Assembly (NCBI GenBank): GCA_019843655.1
Contig: JACDQD010000006.1
Span: 16,820,246 to 16,884,245 of the forward strand
From: Lethocerus indicus
Taxonomy: Eukaryota > Arthropoda > Insecta > Hemiptera > Belostomatidae
Reading direction: 5' to 3'
DNA length: 64,000 nucleotides
A program made the position numbers and the translations under genes. Position 1 is the stretch's first letter; every line of letters starts with the position of its first letter. Below are positions 30,901-44,520 of the stretch, piece by piece. The notes under the pieces are model-generated. The model worked only from the letters and a program-made list of their open reading frames with translations. It searched no databases and was not told the origin of the DNA.

Positions 30901-33900
30901 ACAGTAACAGAAAATAAATAAAAAAGGATGTATGCAGTGCTGTATACAAATTTGTATATAAACTATATTCATGTCGCATCCAGTTAACTTCAAGAATCCC
31001 TGATGGAAGTTTTTCATTATTTTAACCTATAGTTATGTTGCCTTAATGTGTACGTAACAAACAAAATAAAACATATTCTTCTTTCGTCATAATTGTTTTA
31101 TTTTTCATCCTATATTAGTTACCTTTATTTGCATTCTTCAGCTCTAAAATTTAAGTTTTATTCAGTAGGTTTCGTGTTATATTTTTCATTAGGAAAATTG
31201 GTGTTAATTACATTGTTTTTAAGACATGTTTTATTTAAACTACGTTCTTAAAATGTCTTTATTCTTGCAGCTCTGCACAACTTCAGAATGAACATTATTT
31301 CCTACTGTGTTTACTAGTGAGGTTTGCAAGCTTAGACATGCTTCAACCTGGAACTACATGTAAGACGATTACAGGATAGGCTACACCTATTCTGAACGTT
31401 TATATCTGAACTTCCACTGTAACAATTAGAATATTTGCAATTAAAATTCAATAGTTACTTTTCGTTATCTGTACACAATGGGGTACAGAGAACTTGATTG
31501 GGCAGTGTCTGCTTACTGCAGTAAGTTGACTCAACAGTCAAAACGTGTAACCCGAGGGTATCCAATCAAGTTAATGGACGCTAAGGGTACATTACTGTAT
31601 TGTGTAAGAAGGCTCTGGGAGTGTGGGAGGCCCAAACTGGCTTAGCTGGCATACACGTGCACTATCACAGACACACGAACTAACACATACACGAGGTCCC
31701 ACCGTAAACAGCAGAGCCAGCAATATTAAGAACCAATAGACCCTCCACTGAGAATGTTACCTAAGTCCCTTATTTCAATATATCGATGACGACGTTAACC
31801 ATAAATGTTCCTTTCAGGGATTTAAGTGCAATTTGGGCACACTAACTACTCCGGACGTCCCACATATATTTCAATATTCTGTATCAGAAAATTATTTTCT
31901 TTACTTTTTGCGTATTGATATATTATGTAGTACCTGTAAAACTTTTAATAATTTAACTTTTGATTTGAATAATGTTTTTCATATTATTTTCATTTTATAT
32001 TACTTAAATTATTTAATTCTAATTATCAAATTTAGCTCATTTTATTTATTGTACTTACGAGGGACTAAAATATACAATTATAACATAAAATGTATGCTTT
32101 AATGTAACACAAGGAATTTTGAACTAGTAAAAATTGGATAATATTGTTTAAATTAAATTTAAACCACTTAATTATTATTTTTTTAAGCAAATCTTCTTCG
32201 GGGTTTCTTCCGGAAATAGTGTTTCGAATTTGACAAAATATTGTCTGGCTTAATGAAGCCTGATGTATGAATGAATTCAACCTCGGACATTTATAATGTG
32301 TTGCTTGTTTTCCCTTTTTCAATTTTTGTTCCTCCGGCAATTGCAAAGAAAAAGGAAAGGAGAATAATATTATTGGAGACAAAAGCGGGGGTTATGGAGC
32401 GGGGCTGAGCAAATCAAAATGAAAATGGGACCTGCCATATTGTTTTAGGACGGCACGTATTTAATAGACGCCAGTAAAAAAGGAGCCTTCCCTTTAGTCT
32501 TCTGCATTTCTCTCCCCTCCAAATGTTTGTTCAAATATGGTCAAGACAAATATTTCAAATGGGTCAGTAGGTGCAGTCGCATCTTCAGAAATAGTTTTCC
32601 TTGTTCATGGCTCTTTCAAACATCTTTCATCATGTTATTATAACTAAGAGAACAACCCCCGTGTGGCCCAAATAATAGGGTACTACTTTGTAACCGGCAA
32701 CGCACATTTCGTTTAACTGCTGTTTTCAACGAAAATTCTCAATTGATAAGCTAAGAACAAAATGGAACTAAAAGAGGCATGAGAATGATGCACGCCATAA
32801 TATTTTGAGTTTAATTCAAATGAATTACGTCCTTAAAAAGAACAAAGTAAAGCTTAAACGTCTTGTTTGATTTGTTCGCGGAAATGAAAGATGGCCTATA
32901 TTAATGCAGACGACACAAATTAGCGCAAACAACATTCATCTTCTTAAAAGGGCGCCGGGTAAAGACATCGTTAAGATATATAAATGGCTAAGAAATGATT
33001 GCCGGGTATTTGGGATTTCTTTTTTACTCCCGGGAGGCAAGAAAAACGGGAGCCCAGGACCAATCTTTATCCGTAATAGCTTTAAAGACAGGAGACGAAG
33101 GCTTAGCAAGTCAAGAGGATTTACCTTTTAGCGGAAACTTTTCTGCGTGCAATCGTCGGCTTCTCGACTTACTCTGCTGCCAGATAAAGCACAGCAACTC
33201 GCCAAACTCTCTTTTCCCCCTTTCTGTATAAAGGAAAGAACTATTAGTATTATTCCGTCCTATGGATAATTCGGAATAACTATATATTAACCTCCTGAGT
33301 ATAATGGAGCGTGTTCATAAATTACTGTGTCAACAAATTTTAAATATAGGTAAAGGAATATAAAATAATTAACTGAAATGGTTATACCTCCAACAAATTC
33401 ACCAAGTTATGTCCCCAAATTTCTTAAACTTTATTAAACTATAGAAGATTGAATTAGGTAAAATAAAAATTAAAAAAAAATAGGACGATGGATCAAACAT
33501 ATAAACTTGCGGCACTAAAATGTAAAAAGAATACCTATCTATAATTAATTTTTACATTTATTTATAAAATTCAAGAATATATTATGCATTGTTATGAGTC
33601 ACAATGTAGGTGAAATAATGTTGATCCAGATTATATAAGATGTATAATATATAACAAACGCGGGGCTAATACTAGACCCGCAACGCTGCTGAACACTTCG
33701 GGCGTAGTATTAGCCCCGTGTTTTTTTTTTAAATTTAACACTTGTTATATATTTGATACCTGCGTCGTGGTTTCTCTTTATTGCTATAAGAACGGACTCT
33801 AAATAAATAAATAACATATAAATGAATCAATTTCATTTATGTGAGAGAAAAAATCTTGTTACTATCGCTGACTTCCTTATGTTGTTAAAACTAATTAATA

Positions 33901-36900
33901 CGACTGTTTATAGTTACAAAAATAATTAAAATAAATTTGACAGAAAATAAGAAAATAAAGTCTATTACCTATTTGCGTATGTGCTTTGCTTTTGAATGGC
34001 GAATGGACACAGAAAACCAAAAGAGCGATGAATAATATTTTACTTAAAACCGTTTAATTCTTGAAAATCCTTTTATTTATGCACTCCTCTGACAGATAAT
34101 ATATGCGAGGCAACTAATTAGAATTTAAAGTAGATACAGCCACGCCCCTGATTTAGTACTCCGTTTCCAAGAATCTTTATGAGATATACCGCACTGGACC
34201 GATTAGGGAAAGAGATTATTTATTTTTCTTCGCATTTATTCCAAATGCACATTTTCCACTATGGATGTTTTTTCAAGCTGTGGCAATTAACTATTTTTCA
34301 TTTTGTCCCTTTTCATTTATTTGTACTTAATAGATTCGTAGGTACGTTTGTACTTGTATTTATAGCAATTATATTTTTTTGTAATTCCGATCATTGTATT
34401 ACTGTTTTTACTAATAACACGTAATGAGTTTTATCGCTTTAGACTTCAGGACGTAAACATGTAAAACATTATACTAATGCGCAATTTTATACCAATTGCT
34501 TTAAATGAAAATATGAGCAAAGATAAATGAGGAGCAATAATGGTAAATGTTTCGGGCAGGGTTTTTGTTTAAAACGGGTGGGAATTAAAAAACGGTCGGC
34601 GGAGCACGCACGATTTAACAGGGGTTAATGGGTCTGTAAAAGGACAAAGTACGGAAAGAGGTGTTTACGTTTAGAGCTGTCCTACATAATTTAAAGACTG
34701 GGTACAATAAATTAAGATGAGTGAAATAGGTTTAGCGTAATTAGCGAAATAGGGCCGAAACAGTGCCGAGCACTCTTTTAAAGCCCACTCATCTATGGGG
34801 AATAAAAAACAACTTTTGCCATAGAAGAGTGAGATTCCCCGATTCGACGACGTTCAGAGGAATAATTCAGCTCAGATCCCTCGGTTCGGTTGTTGTTTCT
34901 CAAGAAGAAAATGAAAACTTCTGTGGCCAGAAAGTGAGACGGAGTGATAGAGGGAGAGAACTCTCCATTAAATTAACCGCGGTTCAAGTCAAATTCAATG
35001 AAACGACACAGTCAAAGTTCCTTCCACAATAGAAAACAATTAATTATACATTGAATCGGTTCCAATACTTCCTCAACTAAACTAATTATCCACGCTATAA
35101 CTTTTATTAGGTTACTGATGGTCGGGAGAATGGGTATAATTCCATTATAATGAATTCACGTTATCTGTTTAAAAGGTGAACCAGTTTCGAGATAAAATAT
35201 AACTACTAAATTTTAATAATTTTATATATATGTTTAATATCCGAATATTTTCAACAAATACGGCCACAAATAGGGTTCAAACTTGTGTCTATTTGGTACC
35301 TGACCGAACGTGAAGGCAATTTGCCTTCAGTGTGAAATAATTACGGGGATGAGCTTGAAATATCGGGTTCCACAAGACAATATTCTTGCTCGAAGCCCGT
35401 TCAAAATTTTTGAAGTTGGAACTATTGCTACCGCTCAATGTATCTTTTGAACAATTTCTAAATTGATTTGTTCGCTATAGAATTTTTTAAATTTGGAAAA
35501 TTTTAATTTCTAACTGTTATATTTATGCACTCATCATATGATTGCGACGAAAGGGCAGGCGGCCTGTAACAGTTGGCTTGTAAGGGCTCCGGACCGCGTG
35601 TGTTTGGGCCGAAACTTTTGGCCGGCATTAGTGGACGGCGTACCGGCCCCATGAATAATGCAGAATCGGCCGTTTTGAAGGGAGCCGTCGGTATATACCT
35701 GCCTCTCTACGGCGCAAACAATAATCGAGTTATCAGTTGCGGCGGATAGGGTAGCAGGGGGTGTTGGTGGGGGCGGGGGGGTCACCCGTTGTGAAACGAG
35801 TCACATAACGCCGATGTACACACACTCTCCGGCGGAGAGGATACAACGGGAGGCTAACGGGATTACGATAGTTACCGTGTTCGTGCCGATGATAGCGGTC
35901 GACAGCGGTCGCCCCTGTCCCCCCCCCCAAACCCGCAACCGTCATAAACGCACATGAGCGAAACACATTAAAAGCTAAATCGTGACGCCCGCTCCTACCT
36001 TCTGACGAGATGAAAATATTCGTTTCGAAACTACCTAATAAAATATTTCTCCGACATTTTAACTGAGTCATGCACCACAATAATACAGCGGAAACAATCA
36101 CTTAATACAATAAAATAAATTATATTTTTTTTAATTCCCTTTTATGCTGTAAGGATTGTATTAATTTTTGTCTCTATTTGTCTGTAATGAAATTGAATAA
36201 TTGGGATTTTTTTCCCTCGTGCCCTCGTAAAGTTAGCACCTTGGAATAGCCTTGAATTCGAGCTTCGCCTTTCAGTTTGACTTATATTATCGAAAATGAC
36301 ATAAATATACACAGTATTAAGAGCGAACAATGAGTTTATGGCTTATAAAAATTTAAGGTGTAATATCAATAATACTGTATAATTTATAGATGTTCATAGG
36401 TTTTCTTATATGGTCACTGCCTATATTTGTTTGCCAGTTCGGTTCTACTCTCGGATATTTTCGGTTGTTCGCGATGGCATTCCAAACCCTAATATTATTT
36501 GTTCCTATAATCTGTTTATAAATAAAGGAAATACGTAGTTTGTTATTAAATAATTTTTAAATATCCCTTCTCGAGGCGAAAATTTCCACGACGATAGATT
36601 TTTTTACCCTATTTTTATATTTACGATTTTTATTGTACTCAATTCTAGTTTTTCTATTGGCGGAGACAGGAGAAGAACAGGACTGAATCAGAAGAAGTAA
36701 AGGTTCGGGATCGGGCTGGTAAAAGACTGAGTGAGAGGGTCGGATAAGACTCTGTCGGCTGGCAGGGGATCAGTTGGGGGCGGTGGGGGTGGGGGCGGTG
36801 AGGGGAGATCTCCTGTAATTCAGTGGCGGAGACTAAATTGGAGGATCTCAGCCGTTTGTTAGAAAGGTGACTGTTCAATCTGGGTCCCTTTGCAGGGATC

Positions 36901-37020
36901 GCTTTGTTCTCCGGCATCGGTGGAACGCGTCAATGGAACGGCCGGGACGAATTTCAAGGTACCATTCTATCGTTGGTAGACCCACTCAGCTACCTTCCTG
37001 AAACACTGCCCACAACGATG
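30901..37020. other. No gene recognised
   Basis: AT-rich DNA with CpG-containing patches at about 31.5-31.75, 32.9-33.2 and 35.55-35.97 kb; the last is strongly GC-rich. Apart from the solo hairpin at 33.66 kb, no named element was seen. Open frames are short and unlike known proteins. Confidence 0.5.
33658..33720. repeat. Solo hairpin element related to families A and B
   Basis: Arms CGGGGCTAATACTAGACCCG and CGGGCGTAGTATTAGCCCCG form a long, nearly perfect stem with a short loop. Preceded by TATATAACAAACG and followed by a T-run. Confidence 0.85.
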
Positions 37021-37023
37021 TAT

Positions 37024-37098
<75 letters not shown>
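37024..37098. repeat. (CA)n(TA)n microsatellite
   Basis: About 12 CA units then about 25 TA units, directly abutting the left end of the MITE. Confidence 0.97.
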
Positions 37099-37101
<3 letters not shown>

Positions 37102-37330
37102 CCCATAATTATGAAAGTGGTCTAAGTCAATTCAAACTTTAAATACAACATTTTCATATGAAATTCAGACAAAATTTCATATTCATAGTAAACTTCCATT
37201 AATCAAGACTAATAAAATTCTAAATTGAAATGTTGCATAATATAAAAATATTTGTTAATTTATTCGAAAGCAATACATTAAATATCTCGAAACCAGATAT
37301 GACTTAGACCACTTTCATAATTATGGGCAC
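37099..37330. mobile_element. 232-bp MITE with perfect 31-bp terminal inverted repeats
   Basis: Left end GTGCCCATAATTATGAAAGT continuing to AAGTCA (37099-37129) is the exact inverse of 37300-37330. Both sides are flanked by TA repeats (ATATA on each side), so the target duplication may be TA, as in Tc1/mariner-type elements, or longer. No coding capacity. The perfect ends suggest a recent insertion. Confidence 0.93.
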
Positions 37331-40300
37331 ATATACAACAATGCAAAGATCGCGTTATTCGCTGAACGCGAAAAGATGCTGAAATGGAAAGCAGTAAAAA
37401 ACCATAAACAGCGTCCTCCTTGGAACGCATACACGAATTACATTTTTTAAAAATTTCATAGTATTCTGGAGTTATTGGAAAAATTCACTAAATGAAAGCC
37501 CATTTTCGCATATACACTTTTTCGCTGGCTGTCTACCACCGGTTTCAGCCTAATAAATGGAATATTAGGGATGAGGAGCAATCGATTGAAGAATGGAAAA
37601 ATTTACACAACATGCTGGCAATTCCAGCCCGGTCTGCATCGGGAGATAAATTACGTCAAGGCATTATGCTAATAGATAAGTGAATTAGGAATCATATTCA
37701 ACATTTATATTGGCAAATGCCCATATGTCTTTCCAATATCTGTTGATCGTTATCCCTTTGTCGTCCAAGTATTATACAATCGTAAATAATATATATAAAT
37801 AAATATAAATTTAAATATATATATATATATATATTTATTTAAGAGAACAGAGGGATTTGACCAAACTCCAATGGGTGTTTCTTGGTGAGTGGCGTGAATA
37901 ACAGAGTTCCAGTCGCAGACCGCGTGCTAGTAATTGCGACCGGTTTTGGAATAACTCCAACCACAACGGGCCCCGACCGCTGACTTTTATGGCTTCCCCA
38001 ACGCACACGTACGCACACAAGAGTCTCACACATGCGCGGCCAATAAACAGACACCTACTATTTTTGAAGAGTTTTAGACGGGCAAGATTCACTCACGTGC
38101 ATTTCCATTGAACGGATTAGTTCGTATATGGTATAAATATATATTTCTATGCCTATAACTGATAAAGGCAGTATTATTATAATAAGTTATTTTTATGAAA
38201 TTTACCCCTCTCTTCTCTTTTATGTCTCTAATCTTTTATGTATTTACATGTGTCGCTATTGTGAGGTCGTGTGGCCGCCGGGCTTCGGGGAATATTGTCA
38301 CCGGTGTGATATACTGTCTCCACTGCACTGCGGTGGTAGTGCAGTAATAGTGCCAACGCGGGCGGAAAGAAGAAGATTCGCGAGCATATGCGATATAGAG
38401 CGATATGGGCAATAACTTAATACTCCTTTCAACCAGAAGGTCTAGTCAGACTTTTAGACTGCCTGACTGTAAATTTGCATTGAACAGCCGGAATTCCGGA
38501 CTCAGAGAGTACTGGCCCGTTCGAATGACTACGTAGTGCATTCGATCCAGTTTAATCGGTTCGTAAAAAATGTCCGACCGTGTAACACGCGTTACACGGT
38601 AGGCGGTACTTTTCGGTTGTGTGTGAGTGTGAGTGTGTGTGTTCCGTTGGGGTCAGAGCCGGAGCTAGTGTGCTCTTCCGTTAAATTGAAAGGCCGCCCG
38701 CTCGGCCGGCTCTCCATTTTAACCCGTCCACAAATACAATTTAGTCGCAAACTACTTAGTATCTAAGCCCAATTTAGTTTTATTAGGTGGCCGCATTTGC
38801 CGAGAGAAATACTGGGCACCCCCGCCGCTCTCCCTCTCCCGACTTTATCTGTTTCCACTGAAATATAGTCCAATTGGCATTTATCCGACCAGATCCTCCC
38901 GCTACCCCCTGGGATTGAGTCTTGGGATTCGTTTCGGAATTTAACCGAATCGGCCCCCCGGAAATTCAGCCTTTCGGGAATTATAACAAAAGTAACCACT
39001 ACTGTCGACTGGAGATAGAACAGAAAACATTTACTATTGGAATTATTGAGATTTAGTTAGTAGCCTCCTAGAACTTGACCGCTCCACTGTCACTTCTTTC
39101 TTAATTTAAAAGAGCTAAAACTCGACAACTCGATTCGATAAAAAAATATGTTTCAAACGTCAGATGTATATTACTGTACGAGATTCCGTTTCCTCTGATT
39201 CGCCTCATGCCAGTCTAATATTCAATTAGTTATACAATACAACAATTAGTTATACTCAAGCATCGTAATAGATAATATTTATCTATGGAATAAATACTTT
39301 TGGGACCATCAATCAACTATAACCTGTTGAGTGTATTGTGATTAATATCTGCCAATTCACAGGTGTTACAATCAACCGAAGTAAGTTCAGCTTTTTCATA
39401 ACTTTTTATAGTGCCAAAGTATTATTATAATTTGTGATAAAGTTCTTAATTGTTTGCGACAAAATTAATGTGATTAAGCAGCGTCACTCTGAGCTCGTAT
39501 GTTGACAAATGTAATGATGGCTGGAGCGCGAGCGATTCTAATTTTATCGAGAACTTTCTAACGAACTAACTTTCTCTATTAAGTCCCCCGTGCGCGCCCA
39601 CAAGTCCCAGTGAATCAGAGAGCAATGTTATACTGCCACATGGAAAAACAAAGCGGCCAAAAATATATTTTTTGTTCCCCTTGGAATTCCTAATTTTCAG
39701 ACATAATAGGACAAAATAAATATGGAATTATTTTTATATCGATTATCACTGTATCAAATTAATATAAAGGTATTTTTGGTGGCCATTTCTTGTTTTCTTC
39801 AACGAATTTTTTGACAAGTTGATCGGCAGATAATGAGGCTTATTCCAGTCTCGTTTAGGCCGAATCTTACATAAACTCTGTATCTAATTTTTTCATTTAC
39901 TTTTACTATCTTCTGCACTAAAAATTGCTTAATACAGTTATAGTTTCCTTCACTTCTGTACCTTCTCTTGAAGATCCTTTATTTATTTTCCGCTTATCCA
40001 GGGGGCTCCATTTATTTTATTCTTGTCAAAAACTTGTCAATACATAAATTAGTTATCGAACACTATATTCATTCCCTTGGCTGAGTTGTTCCTATTTCCT
40101 CGTCAGAAAATAATCAATGAAACTAATGACATTTGTGACCTTTTCCTCGATAGTCTTCAATGAATATGGGTCTCTAATATTGCTAATTGGCGTACTGTGG
40201 ACCGTTTGCTTATGGGCTGCTTGTTGGGCGGTCTACTGTGGGGTGCGAGATAGATGCTATCCGTGCCCCATTAAATTAGCCTGTCGGTACTTTACAGGAC

Positions 40301-43172
40301 GGCTCACTTCGGTTATTTATTAATTTAGGCCCCCCAAAGTCAGCCTAATGGCTTGTGTTAATGGCCATGACGAACGATACACAATTTCCATATGATTTAG
40401 TCGGCTGACGCTTAACTGAAAGATGAAATATTTCCATTATTCAAGTACTACATATCTCACTGTCCGTCGTTCCTTATTAAATTGTATACATTTAGGTCAA
40501 AAGCGTTGAAGAGTTTAATGTTATCAACTATGTATTGTTATATTTTGTATTAGCTGTCTTTTCTTCCACACTGTAGAAATCTGAATACCATGTCATTATT
40601 GCATCTGAACTCTGTTTGGAATTTTCAGTTTTTTATGGTAGTTAAAAAATAATGAAATACAGCGTGTTACCTTTATTATCTCTTATATAAAAGGGTAATT
40701 CCCTTTGTCTCGTTTGGACAGATAATGGAGGGCTATTTGAGACCGGCCTCGTAATCCGGAAGAGTAGCATAAAAGTAGAGACCCGCGTTTAGAACTTTGC
40801 AGCCGAACATGCGCCATTTACGTGTTTGAATAGCGGGCCGGTGGTTGCTCCGGGTGTCATTTTAGAATTCCGTTTAAGGATGAAGCCCGCAGGGGCCATT
40901 TGGCATTCAGTCTGGGGGTTGCCGAGGGGGTGGGGTACCCGATTCGAATTAAATTTTAAACCGTCTCGCTTAACCCCCCTCAGAAACGGGTTGACCTCGC
41001 TTCACCCAATACGGCCATCCTGTCACTGTCGCAATGTCTCGTAACAAATCAGATACGATATTAAAAGATATTAATAGTCTAATTACGATCCATGAGACGA
41101 ATTTAGACGTTCGTGGATAATGTCCAAAACGAGGAATAAAAAAAAACTGAAATATTATTCAGACGATGTGTTCTATTTGTTTGGCCGACACGTTGATGGT
41201 TTTTCGCCGCTCTCCAAGAATGACGAAGTAAGGTCTTCTTTATCTTTTAAAATCCTCATAATATTAGAGAAGAGAGCGAAGAAGACTAAGAGGACTATCC
41301 CTCACGAATATACAGCAGTGATTTTGTTCACACAAAAAATACGGTTTGTATCAAGGGTTTTTCTAGTCCTGAATCATTTCTGAGTATTTAAACATAAAGT
41401 TTATGATGTCCGGCATTAATACTGAAGGGATCATGTATATCCGCATAAATTGAGAAAAAAATCAACTGTTACCTACTCATGATTGTTTTCAACGACATCC
41501 TCCATTTTTCCTTGGGTTGGGACACTGTAATGAAATTGGTCAGAGGATTGAACAATCAGAGGCTATGAATATCCGCAATTTATCGCTTCCCGCTCTCCCG
41601 GTTTTACGACCGATAAACCGTCCTCGGACGAAGCTCCCAATCCAATAAAAAAATGCCCAGATTGTGCCCACAGGTTTGATGCCGTCGTAAACCGAATCGA
41701 AACTGCTATATTCAATCGACGATTTCATAGAGACGTCCTCTTACCATCCCGATATTTTATCTTCCTGTATATTTGCCGTATCAATCGTCCCTTTTATAAA
41801 GGCGGGTTTCGATTTAATTCAGACGTTCAAGTAAAAGAGGTCATTTCATCTTCTTCCCTCTTGTAATCCAGGAATTATCTTTCAATATTTCTTAAATTCA
41901 TTGGGAGTTCTGATGCTAGTTTTCGCGCTCAGGATGCTTAGGAACAAATAAACAATACATGTCCTAAAATCCGGCATAACATAACGCGCTGAATCTGTGT
42001 CTCCATTCATGGAGTTTTGTATAATCATTGAAGTAAGTCCAATTTAATTGACAAATATCATTCTGACGCTTATTTAAAATGCCTTATATTAAGTAAGACA
42101 TTCATTAAAAATACGTCTAACGATTATAATTAAGAAATTAAAAATAAATTTTAAAGGAGTCTTTAATGCTCTTGATTGATAACGAGAGAGCCCCAGCGTA
42201 GCCCTGTGCGTGCGCACTTTATTAAAGCCTATTCCATTTAATGGAAATATAAGGGGGTTGTGAGGGTCCACCAATTAATATCGGTACTTAACCCAGGTAA
42301 GCCTCCAGTAATCCAGAGGCCTCCAAATTACATTATTATTTAAGAGGTTCAACCAATCAATAAATTGTTGATGTTGGAGCGGGTGGTTGGTTGTTGGGGG
42401 TGGAGGGAGAGTAGAGGTGCTAGCTAGCGCTTCCCCTTTCACAGATTTAATACCTACCCAGAGAATTAGTGCCGATATTTATTCTCGGATGTATTACGAA
42501 ACAGGTTTATGTATTAACAAGCCCAACTTTATGCGGAACATAAATAATCACCTTTATCGAAACACCGTTTGGGTGACTCGAAAGTAAACTTGGATCTGAC
42601 CAAATATTTGTTATCTCTCTTCATATTCTTCAAATCTACAGGTGCAAATCGAACTGTGGCCTTTACATTATTTTAATTATTCACACTGAGTTCATGAGTA
42701 ACCGAAAGCAAGCCCAGAGTTGAAAAGCTTCACGTACACTATTAAAAGGGTAGACTCGGAAAACCGAGTAGTCAAAAGACTACTTCGAGCTGCATATTAA
42801 TGTGATATTACCTCAAGTACAGTTCTATTCCTATTTCTATGTCAAACCTTCATTCACTTTTAAATACCATAAACTAATATCGATCTAACCCTGGACGTAA
42901 ATTTCAAACTTTAGAACGAGTATTGGCAACTGTAACAGGATTTAGGATATTACAATGGGTGTTAATCTACGGACTTAGAGCAGGAAAAGTATTTCTGTGG
43001 AACAAAAGGGTTAAAAGCATTGTTAGTGATATTTTATGTAAAATACGCAGACGTAAAGTACTGCCCCGGGCGCTTCAGATTTCCTCCAAGAACTTACTTA
43101 ATTCTTCTTCGCCAGGTTCGCGACTTGATAAAAACGGAAAGTTCGAGGCTTACCACACCGTTAAACTATTAG

Positions 43173-43276
<104 letters not shown>

Positions 43277-44286
43277 TCCAACATACCCGCCTAATATTTA
43301 TTCACACATGTATAAAAGTCAATACATTCAGCACTAAGAAAGTCAACTTTTGAAAACATTCTTTTATTTGTTTAATTATCAATGAGAGAAAAGCAAACAC
43401 CGAGTTTTATAAAGTAGCTTACATCTTTCATTAAAATAATTCAGTTTATATTTCCATGTTCCAAGATTACACGCAAATAAACACACCTCTTGTGCCAACC
43501 CAGCGTTTATTGCAAATTGATAATTCTCGCGGCGATTATTCGAAATGGTCAATTAACCGAACGTATTTTAATAAATTACTCCGTCGCTGCATATTCATAC
43601 TTAGCTTTGCGTTCATTCTTATTCAGGAATTAGCACACTACCGGGACGTGGGCATACGAAATAAACCCCCCCCTGCCCCGCCACCCCAACTTTTCCAATT
43701 CGTGGGGAGTCATTACTTGAGTTAAATTAAGTTTTACTTTCGCCAAGCGCTGTGATTCGGGCGAAAATGTAAATAACGCCCCACTTCCAGGGAGTTATAA
43801 TAATCTGCGAATTTATTATCGCGGCAACGGCATTAGTTTTTGAGCATAGGAGTCTGCTCTCCGGGCAGCGGCAGTTTTTATTTGGCAGACATAAAAGTGT
43901 CTCCTCCAATGAGAGAATGGAACGCTAAAGTAAATCCAAGTATGCACAATTAATACGCTATTTGGTCGACCCGTTACTTTAGATCAAAGTAATATTGAAA
44001 AGTAAATAAAAATTAATTTTAAGGGGAATTTAATTATTTTTTCTTAAGTTATGATGCACGTTTTGTTCCAAAAGATGTAACTTTAAATAATTTACGCCTT
44101 GTCCACTGGGCTCTTTCCATTGAAATATAACCAGTTACATATTTGAGTGTACTTTATAAAATTATGAGTGATATGATAGTTTCAATTGTTCGGTAAAAGT
44201 AACGATATTTTGACACAATGCTTTACTAATTATGTTATCATCCTTATTAAACTTTAATCACAGGAAAGATTAAGTAGATTCACTTG

Positions 44287-44520
44287 TTCTGTACGGCGCA
44301 CCTAATACTTGCCCGCAACAAAGATCTGTGTTACATTTTAGTATTAGCGCCTTACATATAGCGCCTTAGAGTACAAGTGACAGCGACAGTGCAGTGAGGG
44401 TGCCAAAAACACCCAAAGTGGCAAATTTGACTAACACCGTTACTGAAGATGGCGAGCAGCCGAAACCGGTCTAGCAAAAGACCAAACCGGCGAGAGGAGA
44501 CAGAAACGCACGAAATCTAA
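44287..44520 (+). repeat. Interspersed repeat family A, copy 4
   Basis: Starts TTCTGTACGGCGCACC, has both hairpin arms, then ACCGTTACTGAAGATGGCG, and ends GAAACGCACGAAATCTA, almost as copy 1 ends. Shows that the family is not confined to nompC introns. Confidence 0.87.
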
